In this document: positions 48,471 to 57,824 of the stretch, in pieces | Numbering within the stretch: position 1 is the first letter of the stretch | Layout: each line of letters starts with the position of its first letter | Assembly (NCBI GenBank): GCA_015075635.1 | Contig: JABTUA010000002.1 | Span: 62,001-126,000 of the forward strand | DNA length: 64,000 nt | Direction of reading: 5' to 3' | DNA from: Polyangiaceae bacterium | GTDB taxonomy: Bacteria > Myxococcota_A > Polyangia > Polyangiales > Polyangiaceae | Notes under the pieces: model-generated | Seen by the model: the letters and a program-made list of their open reading frames with translations, nothing else | Told to the model about the DNA's origin: nothing | The model's database searches: none | Program-made: the position numbers and the translations under genes

Positions 48471-51400
48471 GCCGACGAACTGGTGTCGCGAGCCGCATCG
48501 CGCTCGTCACGGCGGCGGTCCTCGGCGCGTGCGTGGCGCTCACGACCGGTCCGGACGCCCGCGCGAGCTCGCCCGAGAAGTCACCGCCCGCTGCGGAATC
48601 CGCGGACGAGGCTTCGACCGAGGCTCAGGCGGAGTCCGAGCTGCCCGTCGCGGAATCGTCAAAGCGCCAGAGCTCACAGCCGGCGGTTCGGAACAAGAGC
48701 GAGGCCAAGGTCAGCGCCAAGCCCGTCACCGCCGTGGACGTGTCCTCGACACCGGTGGCACCCGCGATACCAGCGGCATCCTTGCCGAGCGGCGCCGACA
48801 AGAGTGGCGTCACGAGCCAAGCCATCTCGCTCCCCAGCACCAGCGGGAGCATCCAGGGCATGGGCGAGAGCTTCTCCGCCCAGCTCTCGACGGGCATCGC
48901 CACGTTCAGCGTACCTTTCTCGCTGCCCTCGGCGCGCGGCGCGGCTCAGCCATCGCTCGGCCTCTCGTACAGCTCGAGCGCGGGGTTCGGCGCGGCGGGC
49001 GTCGGCTGGGATCTTCCCGTGCCGTTCATCGCGCGGCAAACGGATCGCGGAACCCCCAAGTACAACGATGGGACGGGTTGGCACCCAGAGCGAGACCGCT
49101 TGGTGTTCAACGGTGGGCAGGAGCTGATTCCGATTTGCACCGTCGGTCACGCGACGCTCGGGTGCGCGGGCAAGCTCCAGGCAGGCGAGGAGCTCCCGGC
49201 GTGGGCTACCGGGTGGGAGTACTACCGTCCTCGCGTTGAAGGGTCGTTCCTCCGATTCTTCTGGAACGGCAGCAGTACGTGGCGCGTGCAGAGCAAGACC
49301 GGCGTCACGATGGAGCTTGGCGTTCCACTGAACGAGACCACGTATACAGCCGGGCTCGAGCGCAACCCCGATGCTTTAGCCGAGATCTATCGCTGGCACC
49401 TCGTCCGGCAGTACGACACTCATGGCGACGCCAATCCCAAGAACGTCGTGGTGTATCGCTACACCCAAAATTCCGGCCGCGCCTACCTGACGGACATCTA
49501 CGACACGACGCCGAAGGCGAACCCAACCACGACCACCTTCGCCGATTTCGCGCATCACACGCACCTCGTCTGGCAAGTCCGCCCCGATCCGACGTTCTCG
49601 TTCCGCCCCGGTTGGCGCATCGACCAGCGCTGGCGTCTCGCGACGGTGGAGGTCGCCAGCAAGACCTTCGACAATGCCGGTGGATTCAAGCGCGTCCGCA
49701 AGTATCACCTGACCTACAACGACTCGTTCCACGTCTCGCTGCTCGAGAAGGTCGAGGTCGAGGGCCGCTGCGCAGGCAGTGAGGCGTCTGCGCCTGGCGA
49801 GGGCGCCGCGCAAGCATGCGCGAAGCTGCCACCGATGACGTTCGAGTACACGCACGTCAAGCCGCAGCCCGGGAAGCTTGGATTCGAAGACTTTGTGGAG
49901 AAGCAGCTCTCCCTCGGTTCGAGCCCGAAGTACTCCCTCGACGAGGCGCTCACTGACCTGTTCGACGTCAACTCGGACGCGTTGCCGGACGTGGTGGTCA
50001 CGGCACCGGCCCTATTCAGCGGCAAGCACGGCCTTTTCGTCAGCGGCGCTGCCGGCGCGACGACGAACCCGCTCGGCTTGGGGTTCAGCGCGACGACGAT
50101 TGCGCTCGATCCTGCCGGAATCCCTGCGGGCACGGACGAGAACATACTCAAGCTCTCGAACACGAACGTCTCGGTGTTCGATCTGGACGGCGACGGGCGC
50201 GCGAACCTCGTGCACATGCCGATCGCCAAGAAGTACGAGGTGCTGGCGCCGGAGCTCGTGAACGGCGCGTGGCAATGGAAGGGCCGGTCGATCAGTACGG
50301 CGTCCGCGCAGGACGTGAAGATCGACTTCACGAACGAAAGCTCGAAGATCCGGGTCTTCGACGTCGATTCCGACGGCCTCGTGGACGTCGTCGTCACGAC
50401 CGGCACCCAGATGCAGACGTTCTTCGCCCTTGGACGCTACCCGTCGCAGGACGGCCAGTTCGGCAAAGGCACGCGCACTGGGCCGGAAAGCGCCACGGCA
50501 TCGAACGATCCGGTGACCTCCTGTCTCCCGTGGAGCGCAACGCCGATCCAGTTCAGCGATCCGGATGTCTTCCTCGGCGACATGAACGGGGACGGCATCA
50601 CCGACATCGTGCGGGTGCGCGCCGGGGAGATCCGGTACTGGCCGGGGCGTGGGAACGGGTTCTGGGGAACGGGAATTCGCAACAACTGCCCCTCCGGGAC
50701 GTTCGGTCAAGACCGGCACATCGCCATGACGTCGAGCCCAAACTTCGGGGTCGTCGGCGACGGCAAGCTCCTGCTCGACGACGTGAACGGCGACGGGCTC
50801 TCGGATCTGGTCGAGGTCCGGTTCAACGCCGTGGACGTCTACCTGAACGTGAACGGCGAGTCCTGGACCGACCGGCACATCCTCTACAACACGCCGCCCA
50901 AGCCCGCCGCGACGGACCGCGTGCGCTTGGTGGACGTCGACGGCTCGGGCACCCGGGACATCCTCTGGGGTGACGGCTATGACTACAAGTACATCGACCT
51001 GGCGGGCGGCGTGCGCCCGTGGCTGCTGGCCAAGGTCCAGAACGGGCTCGGAAAGACGACTGCGGTCGAGTATTCGACCTCGACGGCCGAGATGCTCGCG
51101 GCCGAGGCGACTCCGGCGACGTGGGCTACGCGCATGCCGACCGTGGCGCACGTCGTCAAGAAGGTGACGGAGCAAGACGGGCTCGGCGGCGCGTACGTGA
51201 CCGAGTACACCTACGGAGACCCGGGTTTCGATGGGCAGCAGCGGGAATTCCGGGGCTTCGCGCGCGCGTCGGCCCGCCGCCTAGGCGACGTGAACAGCCC
51301 GACCGACGTGACGGACTCGCGCTTCTTGCTGGGCGAGTGCCTGGACGAAACGCCCACCAACGCAACTCCCGAGTGCAGCCTGCCCGAACGGTGGCGAGAC

Positions 51401-54400
51401 AATCCCCGCGAAGCACTGAAGGGCCTGCCATGGCTGACCGAGCGCCGCGACGAGAGCGGGCGCTATCTGCAGACCGAATCGAACCGGTACGTGCTGCGCG
51501 AGCTCTACAAGGGGCTGGACGGGCGGGTCGTTCGACACGCCCACGTGGCGGAGACCAGCCAGACCCTCTACGACACCGCCCAGCCCACCACCGCGTCCAC
51601 GCTGACCTCCGTGAACGCCGTGACGCTGGAGGTCAATGGCACCACCACGGACGACACCGCCGTGAACGTTCCGACTCGAGCGGCCTCGGGCTTGGCTCGG
51701 ACACGCTCGACCTTTGTCGTGGATGGATTCGGCAACCGGACGCTCGCAAAGGCCTTCGGGTGCGAGAGCGGGGATGCGTGTCTGGCGGCAGACGAGGAGA
51801 TCTGGCAGCACACTCTCGCAGTGCTGCCGCCGGGAGATCCGACGAAGTGGAATTGGCGCACGAGTCGGACCTTCGTGACCGGCAAGAACCACGGCATGAC
51901 GGAGTGGAAGGACACACGGAACACGTATGACGCGAACGGAGATCTCATCTACGTCCATGCCCAGCTCGCTGGGTCCTTGGGCGTGGACCGTTCGGTCGCC
52001 GGTTCAGTGCCAACAGGTCTCTCCACGGACGGCCTCAAGCTCATCGCCAACAAGACCTACGACCAGTTCGGAAACGTCACCGACGACGTTGCGCCCGTCG
52101 GCGGCGGGCAGACCGAGCGTTGCCGGCAGATCTCCTACGACACTGCCTTTGCCGACCTGCCGGTCACCGAGACCATCTTCCGCGGCGGCTGCGGCACCGC
52201 CCCGCTGACGACGCAGGCCGACTTCGACCGCGGACTCGAGCTCGCCTCAGAGGTGAGGGACTGGAACGCGCAACCCGCGAGGATGACCTACGACCACTTC
52301 GGGCGCCTGACGGCGCTCACCCGCCCGCTGCCGGGGGGCGGCGCGGGCACAGTCGAGACCGTCAAGCTGGCCTATTTCCTGCCGCCCGATCTGAACAAGC
52401 CCTACTCGGCGATCCACTCCATGACTCAGGACGGCGGCGGGCCTGCGGAGGCGAAGTACCTCGAGTCGGTCTCGTTCGTGGATGGGATGGGCCGTACGCG
52501 CGCGACGTTGAAGGAAGCCGACCAGGCCGCTGGCGATGGCGGCAACTGGGTCGCGGGCGGGTTCGTGGACTTCGACTCGAAGGGTGCGCTTCGCAGGAAG
52601 TACCTCGAAGTCTTCTACACCGGAGCTTGGCAGTCCTTCGACGTGAGCGTTGCCCCGAGCACACCCTATGGCCGCCAGCGCTACGACGCCTTCGGCCGGC
52701 AGCTCCAGACCTTTGACATTGACGGCACGGTCACGCTTCAGAGCGTCTACCACGCGCTGAGCACCGACCTCTTCGACGCGGCCGACATCCTTCCAGGGCC
52801 ACACCAGGGCACGCCGGCCACGGAACGCCGCGACGGACACGGCCGCGCCGCGGTCGCGATCGAACGCTTCCGCGAAAACGGCTCGATCATCGCGCGCGAG
52901 ACCCGCACGACCTACCTGCCGACCGGCGAGCCCGAGGTCATCGAGCGGGTGCGCGCCGGCACGAACGACAAGGTCGTGCGCTGGATGCGCTACGACACCC
53001 TCGGGCGCATGGTGCTCAACGTCGAGCCCCACACCACGGTCGGGTTCACGGCCGACCCGACGGCAAACCCCGACGTCGGACAGGGCGTCAAGGCGTGGCG
53101 GTACGCGTACAACGATCAGGGCGAGCTCCGCGCGACCAGTGACGCGCGAGGGTGCGGCTCGAGCTTCTTCTATGATGGTGCCGGGCGCCTGGCCGGCGAG
53201 GATTACGCGCCTTGCGTCGCGGGCCAGCATGAGGCCTACAGCGCGCCCACCGTCTCCACTCTGACCGGGCTCGAGGTCATCTACCTCTATGACGGCGCAC
53301 CAGCGACTCCGGTCACCGGGCTAGAACCGCCCGCAGGCTTCTCGACCGGGTTCTCGGTCGGTCGCCCCGTCGCCGTGTTCGATCGAGGTTCGGCGGTCTG
53401 GAGTCGGTATGACGGCGTGGGCCGGAAGATTGAAGAAGCCGTCCGGGTCACGCGACCGAACATGACAGGGCCACTCGCAGGCCGATACGCGCCCCGGTGG
53501 TACTACAAGACTGTCGCGTTCGACGCCGCGGACCGCGAGGTCAAGGCCAGCACGGGCGCCACCGTCGCGGACCTGCTCGGGACGAACGGCGAGAGCGCGG
53601 TCGAGACGACCTACACGAACCGTGGCGCTGTCGGCGGCGTGGCCGGGAGCTACGGCTCGCTGGTGAACAAGGTTCACCGAACAGCCGACGGGCTCATCGA
53701 GTCGATCGAGTACGGGGATATCGCGAAGACCACCACCGACTTCTTCTTCGACAATCGCCGGCGCCTCAAGAACGTTCAAACCTACCGCGGTCCTCCACCC
53801 CAGTGGTCGGCGTTGCCCGCGGTCATCCAGCCCGCGCCGATCTCGGGCTCACTGCCGACCTTCCAGCTCCTGCTGCAGGACGAGGATTTCGCATACGACT
53901 CGGTCAACAATCCCGTCGAGATCCGCGACTGGCGCATCGCCGACGAGTGGCCCGCCGGCGCGAAGCCCGTCACGCGCAAGGTCCAGTACGACGACCTGAA
54001 CCGCGTGCGGCGTGTGGACTACCAGTACGCGGCCGGCGACGACACGTGGACCTCGCCGTTCGAGGCGGAGAACAGCGGCACCGCCGCCCTCCTGGATCCG
54101 CGCCGCGCAACGCCGAGCCCGCACTCGTCGTTTGCCAAGCGCCCGCTCTGGCAAGCGTTCGAATACGACTGGCTCGGCAACACGTCCAAGACCGACGACG
54201 ACGTTGGCGGCTTCTACGACCGCTCGCTCGGTTCGATCACCAACAACCTGACGAACGGCAAGCCGTACCAGCTCGCAGCCGCCAGCAACAAGAGTGGCAC
54301 TTCTACGCACAAGGGCGAGCTCAGCGCGAAGTATGACGCTGCTGGGCATCTCGTCCGCCTAGCTCTCGAGCGCACCGGGCCGTGCCTGCCAACCCCCGGC

Positions 54401-55972
54401 GGCTGCAATCAGATCTTCGAGTACCAGTGGGACGAGGTCGGCCGCCTCGCCGAGGCCGCGCGCTGGGACCTGCCCACGGGCACGGCGCCGCCGGCCGACG
54501 GCATCCCGACGGGTGCGGTGCTCGGGGCGAAGCTGCGTCACGCCTACGACGCAGGCGACGAGCGTGTCCTGAAGACGGCGATTGATTCGAGCGGCGCGGA
54601 GCGCCACACGGTTTACGTGTTCGGCTCGCTGGAGCTGCGGAGGGCGGCGTACGGGGTCTTCGGAAGTGTCGATGACGCCGACTACGAGCTCTCGAAGACG
54701 ACCGAGGTCCCGTACCTCTTCGCGAACGGCGTCCGGCTCGCGCGCGTCGCGTGGGAAGACCTCGACGTCCCGAGCATCGGGCAGTCACATCTCCACGTCC
54801 TCTTCGAGCTCGGCGACCACCTCGGCTCGACGAGCGTGGTGCTCGACCGGGCAACGAGCGAGCTCGTCGAGAAGAGTACGTTCCAGGCTTACGGCGCGGC
54901 GGAGAGCGACTACAGGCCGCCGCGGTGGGCGGGGTTCAGGGAGGACTATCGGTTCACAGGGAAAGAGGAAGATGTCGAGGTCGGCCTGCAGTACTTCGGC
55001 AAGAGGTACTACGCGCCGCTCTTGAACCGGTGGGTGAGTGCGGATCCGCTCGGAATACACGCACCCGGACGGGCTGACCTCAATCTGTACGCCTACGTTC
55101 GTGGCCAAGCGCTGAAAGCGACTGACCCGCGTGGACTTGACTGTGGAGGAGGTTCTCACCCGGACTGCGATCCCAGTCGCCAAACGACAATCGACGACGT
55201 GACGATCGAGGGCGCGCCTGCACCATTTGACCAGTCGGATGAACAGCTCAGCTCAAACGCGGAAATGCTGGAGGCGTTTCGAGCGATGGAGGCGGGCGAC
55301 AAGGAGCGGGCAGCAGACATCTTGTTCGGTCGCAGCGCAGCTCCGCCGCCCAAACCCGAGCCAGACATGGCCGCTGCGTTCGCCAACGGTGCACTCAGCA
55401 TCGCCACGTTCGATTGGGCACATGAAGAGCCGCGACTTCCAAGCAAGCCACTTCTCGGCGGTTCGGCTGCGGACGTCGAGTACGGTTCAACTCTTGGCTT
55501 GTTTGCCCTTGGTTCAGTAGGAGACGCCCTCGCGTTGAGTGGCGCAACGGTTCAAGCGTTTCGCTCTGTCCAAACAAGGTCGTTCTTTACAGTGCAGGGT
55601 GAGGGCGATGCGTCGCGATTGCTCGCAGGAGGGACCCCGTGGCCCTCTGGCATGAGCCGAGCGAACCTGGGCGAAGGCCTGTACACGTGGGGGGCGAGGG
55701 GCCAAGCCGAGGCGTACAAAGCAGCGCTGGAAGCCCGTGGAGCGACCGGATTAAGGATCATGGAGGGGAGGATGAGCGCCGTCGAATACCGCAGACTGCG
55801 TACCCTTGACCTGCGGAGGCTCGACGACGCGGCAGTAGAGGAGTGGATGGCGACCCACTCGCAGTATGGTGAAGGACTGCCACACCCCTTCCAGCACGTA
55901 ATCCGTGAGACCGGAAATTTCGGCTCGGAGCACTACTTCTCCGCGGACGTGTTCTCAAGCTTCAAGTTCTAG
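48467..55972 (+). CDS. SpvB/TcdB/RHS-repeat toxin (TcB-TcC-like fusion) with C-terminal effector domain
   Basis: 2501 residues. Signal peptide with a possible lipobox (VLGAC), a Ser/Ala/Glu-rich linker (30-115), and an SpvB domain (about 120-410; GESFSAQLSTGIATFSVPF, LGLSYSSSAGFGAAGVGWDL). FG-GAP/VCBS-type repeats follow (about 495-840; VFDLDGDGRANLVH, GDMNGDGITDIVRV), then a TcdB-middle-like region (about 845-935; YSTSTAEMLAAEA, REFRGFARA) and many YD/RHS repeats (about 1180-2180). The RHS core comes next (YYAPLLNRWVSADPLG ... ATDPRGLD, about 2180-2225), and then a ~277-residue variable C-terminus. In known TcB-TcC proteins the SpvB and RHS parts form a shell around the effector, which is cleaved at the RHS core. 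The final ~130 residues (2370-2501) look like an enzymatic toxin. Unlike typical Tc BC subunits, an N-terminal export signal is present. Confidence 0.88.
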   Translation: MSRRTGVASRIALVTAAVLGACVALTTGPDARASSPEKSPPAAESADEASTEAQAESELPVAESSKRQSSQPAVRNKSEAKVSAKPVTAVDVSSTPVAPAIPAASLPSGADKSGVTSQAISLPSTSGSIQGMGESFSAQLSTGIATFSVPFSLPSARGAAQPSLGLSYSSSAGFGAAGVGWDLPVPFIARQTDRGTPKYNDGTGWHPERDRLVFNGGQELIPICTVGHATLGCAGKLQAGEELPAWATGWEYYRPRVEGSFLRFFWNGSSTWRVQSKTGVTMELGVPLNETTYTAGLERNPDALAEIYRWHLVRQYDTHGDANPKNVVVYRYTQNSGRAYLTDIYDTTPKANPTTTTFADFAHHTHLVWQVRPDPTFSFRPGWRIDQRWRLATVEVASKTFDNAGGFKRVRKYHLTYNDSFHVSLLEKVEVEGRCAGSEASAPGEGAAQACAKLPPMTFEYTHVKPQPGKLGFEDFVEKQLSLGSSPKYSLDEALTDLFDVNSDALPDVVVTAPALFSGKHGLFVSGAAGATTNPLGLGFSATTIALDPAGIPAGTDENILKLSNTNVSVFDLDGDGRANLVHMPIAKKYEVLAPELVNGAWQWKGRSISTASAQDVKIDFTNESSKIRVFDVDSDGLVDVVVTTGTQMQTFFALGRYPSQDGQFGKGTRTGPESATASNDPVTSCLPWSATPIQFSDPDVFLGDMNGDGITDIVRVRAGEIRYWPGRGNGFWGTGIRNNCPSGTFGQDRHIAMTSSPNFGVVGDGKLLLDDVNGDGLSDLVEVRFNAVDVYLNVNGESWTDRHILYNTPPKPAATDRVRLVDVDGSGTRDILWGDGYDYKYIDLAGGVRPWLLAKVQNGLGKTTAVEYSTSTAEMLAAEATPATWATRMPTVAHVVKKVTEQDGLGGAYVTEYTYGDPGFDGQQREFRGFARASARRLGDVNSPTDVTDSRFLLGECLDETPTNATPECSLPERWRDNPREALKGLPWLTERRDESGRYLQTESNRYVLRELYKGLDGRVVRHAHVAETSQTLYDTAQPTTASTLTSVNAVTLEVNGTTTDDTAVNVPTRAASGLARTRSTFVVDGFGNRTLAKAFGCESGDACLAADEEIWQHTLAVLPPGDPTKWNWRTSRTFVTGKNHGMTEWKDTRNTYDANGDLIYVHAQLAGSLGVDRSVAGSVPTGLSTDGLKLIANKTYDQFGNVTDDVAPVGGGQTERCRQISYDTAFADLPVTETIFRGGCGTAPLTTQADFDRGLELASEVRDWNAQPARMTYDHFGRLTALTRPLPGGGAGTVETVKLAYFLPPDLNKPYSAIHSMTQDGGGPAEAKYLESVSFVDGMGRTRATLKEADQAAGDGGNWVAGGFVDFDSKGALRRKYLEVFYTGAWQSFDVSVAPSTPYGRQRYDAFGRQLQTFDIDGTVTLQSVYHALSTDLFDAADILPGPHQGTPATERRDGHGRAAVAIERFRENGSIIARETRTTYLPTGEPEVIERVRAGTNDKVVRWMRYDTLGRMVLNVEPHTTVGFTADPTANPDVGQGVKAWRYAYNDQGELRATSDARGCGSSFFYDGAGRLAGEDYAPCVAGQHEAYSAPTVSTLTGLEVIYLYDGAPATPVTGLEPPAGFSTGFSVGRPVAVFDRGSAVWSRYDGVGRKIEEAVRVTRPNMTGPLAGRYAPRWYYKTVAFDAADREVKASTGATVADLLGTNGESAVETTYTNRGAVGGVAGSYGSLVNKVHRTADGLIESIEYGDIAKTTTDFFFDNRRRLKNVQTYRGPPPQWSALPAVIQPAPISGSLPTFQLLLQDEDFAYDSVNNPVEIRDWRIADEWPAGAKPVTRKVQYDDLNRVRRVDYQYAAGDDTWTSPFEAENSGTAALLDPRRATPSPHSSFAKRPLWQAFEYDWLGNTSKTDDDVGGFYDRSLGSITNNLTNGKPYQLAAASNKSGTSTHKGELSAKYDAAGHLVRLALERTGPCLPTPGGCNQIFEYQWDEVGRLAEAARWDLPTGTAPPADGIPTGAVLGAKLRHAYDAGDERVLKTAIDSSGAERHTVYVFGSLELRRAAYGVFGSVDDADYELSKTTEVPYLFANGVRLARVAWEDLDVPSIGQSHLHVLFELGDHLGSTSVVLDRATSELVEKSTFQAYGAAESDYRPPRWAGFREDYRFTGKEEDVEVGLQYFGKRYYAPLLNRWVSADPLGIHAPGRADLNLYAYVRGQALKATDPRGLDCGGGSHPDCDPSRQTTIDDVTIEGAPAPFDQSDEQLSSNAEMLEAFRAMEAGDKERAADILFGRSAAPPPKPEPDMAAAFANGALSIATFDWAHEEPRLPSKPLLGGSAADVEYGSTLGLFALGSVGDALALSGATVQAFRSVQTRSFFTVQGEGDASRLLAGGTPWPSGMSRANLGEGLYTWGARGQAEAYKAALEARGATGLRIMEGRMSAVEYRRLRTLDLRRLDDAAVEEWMATHSQYGEGLPHPFQHVIRETGNFGSEHYFSADVFSSFKF

Positions 55973-55994
55973 GTGTCTCCGGGAGAGAAACCAC

Positions 55995-56369
55995 GTGTAC
56001 TTCAGATTGCGAAAGACTCGGGGAGGGATCACTGCGTTTGCGGGTGTTGCGATTGAGACGGACGCGAACGTCCCCTCAGGCGTGGACCTTAACGCGCTTG
56101 AGGAACCGACTCGGATACGGTTCGAGAAAGCACTGAACGCCGGAGTGGGACACGCCCTTGCGGAACACGAGCGGCGAGGTGGTTCGGCGCCAAGCGTCCG
56201 GGTAACCGCTCTGGACGAAACGGTGTCGGACACCAAGGACGACGCGGTCCGCTGTGCCGCAGCTATCGCAACGTGGCAGGCGCTCGGATACGCTGAGTCA
56301 GACGCTGACCTCCGGTTCGAGAACGGCGAGTGGACCGTGACTTTTCTCGGCGAGGCGAGTGCCGAGTGA
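55995..56369 (+). CDS. Small protein, candidate immunity protein for the RHS C-terminal toxin
   Basis: 124 residues, GTG start with a good ribosome-binding site (gggagagaaa). No signal peptide, acidic, alpha/beta in appearance, ending with FENGEWTVTFLGEASAE. It lies 22 bases after the toxin stop, on the same strand, which is the standard place for an RHS immunity gene; no family was recognised. The IS66 element begins about 110 bases downstream, so the operon ends here. Confidence 0.6.
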   Translation: MYFRLRKTRGGITAFAGVAIETDANVPSGVDLNALEEPTRIRFEKALNAGVGHALAEHERRGGSAPSVRVTALDETVSDTKDDAVRCAAAIATWQALGYAESDADLRFENGEWTVTFLGEASAE

Positions 56370-56535
56370 GCCTTCCCGGTGGGCTTCGGTTGCTTCGTGC
56401 GTGCACACCCCGATGCACACCCACCTTTCGAAACGGGACGGAACGCCCAGGCACGCGTGGTCACGTAACCTCGCGGATTTGTAACGGGTCGACACGGCCC
56501 GTCACCCTCTTCGGCTCCTTGCCAAGGTGGACGTC

Positions 56536-56560
56536 GAGGGTTCAAATCCCTTCTCCCGCT
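56536..56560 (+). other. tRNA-like 3' fragment (T arm plus acceptor strand)
   Basis: GAGGG-TTCAAAT-CCCTT forms a T stem-loop with the consensus TTCRANT loop, followed by a 7-base acceptor strand ctcccgc. The matching 5' acceptor (gcgggag) is not found in the 150 bases upstream, so no complete tRNA is present. Confidence 0.5.
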
Positions 56561-56582
56561 CCGAAAGATCGAGTGCGAATTC

Positions 56583-56617
56583 CGCCGGTTGGGCCCTGAA
56601 GCTCAGCCGGCGTTTTT
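56583..56617 (+). terminator. Rho-independent terminator
   Basis: CGCCGG/CCGGCG stem with an inner gggc/gctc region followed by TTTTT; placed as expected for the end of a tRNA transcript. Confidence 0.65.
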
Positions 56618-56645
56618 CCAAGCGACGCGAGCTGTTGCACTCCCG

Positions 56646-57065
56646 CTACCCGTTGCCGCGCACGTGCTTCCATACCTCGCCGCTGTCGATGGCTGCGGCC
56701 AGCGCGTGGATGAAGTCTGCAGGAGTCCTGTCGAGCAGGTCGGACTTGCGGCGTGCGTGGACGTTGAACGCGGCGAAGGGCTGGACGAGGTGCTGGATGT
56801 ACAACGAGCCATCTGGCATCACCCACGCGCGGGTGACGCAGCGCCCGCGGTGGGCCTTGAAGATCTGAAGCCCGCCCGGCGGCAGGGCGAGCTTCTTGGC
56901 CAGGGCGCGCGCAAACCCGAGCGCGCGTCGTGCGGGCTCGGCAGCGCCGGCTCTCTCGAGGGCTTTGGCCCGCGCCTTCGTCCTCTCGAGCGCGTCGGAT
57001 TGGGCGTAAGACCTCGCCGTCCCCCGTCGTGACGTGATCGGCCGGGTCGCGGAGACTCGGCGCAT
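56646..57065 (-). CDS. Unknown 139-residue protein inside the IS66 left end
   Basis: Basic protein with a well-formed C-terminal half (RCVTRAWVMPDGSLYIQHLV, FAAFNVHARRKSDLLDRTPA). Its ATG overlaps the tnpA start on the opposite strand, giving a divergent pair. Codon use matches neighbouring genes. It may be a passenger of the IS or a regulator of it; no family recognised. Confidence 0.5.
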   Translation of the reverse strand: MRRVSATRPITSRRGTARSYAQSDALERTKARAKALERAGAAEPARRALGFARALAKKLALPPGGLQIFKAHRGRCVTRAWVMPDGSLYIQHLVQPFAAFNVHARRKSDLLDRTPADFIHALAAAIDSGEVWKHVRGNG

Positions 57066-57411
57066 GGAAGATAAGCGCCAAGAGCTGCAGCGGGCGATCG
57101 CGACACTGGGCCCGCGAGGACGCGGTCGCGCGTATCCGCAGGAGTTGCTCGCGAAGTTGGTGTCGTACGCCGCCGAGCGGCGAGCGCAGGGCGCCACGCT
57201 GCTCGCGATCGGGGGCGAGATCGGCATCAGCTGGCGCTCGTTGTCTCGGTGGCTGGGGGAGCGAGCTGCCTCGTCGAGCGGGGGATTCCAGCCGGTGCGC
57301 GTGGTCCAACCCCGCGCGAGCGCGCTGGTGGTGCGCGGCCCGCACGGAATCGTCATCGAGGGGCTCGACATCGATGGCGTGGTCGAGCTCGTGCAGAGGC
57401 TCGACGAGTGA
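57064..57411 (+). CDS. tnpA: IS66 accessory protein TnpA
   Basis: 115 residues from ATG 57064. A helix-turn-helix-like segment (LLAIGGEIGISWRSLSRWLG) and the conserved C-terminal strand (VVRGPHGIVIEGLDIDGVVE) are typical of IS66 TnpA. The stop overlaps the tnpB GTG (GTGA). It is needed with TnpB for efficient IS66 transposition. Confidence 0.85.
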   Translation: MEDKRQELQRAIATLGPRGRGRAYPQELLAKLVSYAAERRAQGATLLAIGGEIGISWRSLSRWLGERAASSSGGFQPVRVVQPRASALVVRGPHGIVIEGLDIDGVVELVQRLDE

Positions 57412-57797
57412 TTGGCTCTGCGCGGCAGATCGCGGTCTACGCCTTCGGCGAGCCGGTCGACATGCGCAAGAGCTTCAACACGCTCTCAGCGCTGGTGGTG
57501 GCGCTCGGGAAGGACGTGCTCAGCGGACACTTCTTCCTCTTCGTGAGCCGGGATCGGAAGCGAGCGAAGGTGCTCTTCTTCGACGGCACCGGGCTCTGCC
57601 TTTTCGCAAAGCGCCTGGAAAAGGGCCGATTCGCGCCCGTGTACGAGCGGGCGAGCGATGGCGTCGTGCGCATGACACCGAGCGAGCTCGCGCTCTTCAT
57701 CGAAGGCAGCGCTGCCGTCCGTGTCGAGCTCAGCCCGCCGCTGCTCACGCTCGCGGATCTGACTCCGCGCTGGCCGCAGAAGAAGACGACGGCCTGA
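57408..57797 (+). CDS. tnpB: IS66 Orf2/TnpB accessory protein
   Basis: 129 residues, GTG start overlapping tnpA. Contains the family signature YAFGEPVDMRKSFNTLSALV near the N-terminus and LFFDGTGLCLFAKRLEKGRF in the middle. Complete; followed after 27 bases by tnpC. Confidence 0.93.
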   Translation: MIGSARQIAVYAFGEPVDMRKSFNTLSALVVALGKDVLSGHFFLFVSRDRKRAKVLFFDGTGLCLFAKRLEKGRFAPVYERASDGVVRMTPSELALFIEGSAAVRVELSPPLLTLADLTPRWPQKKTTA

Positions 57798-57824
57798 AAG
57801 AAAAATCGATCGCGTGATGAATTT

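Noticed and set aside
56400..56563. Complete tRNA gene
   Set aside because: Only the T arm and the 3' acceptor strand can be built; no matching 5' acceptor, D arm or convincing anticodon arm was found.
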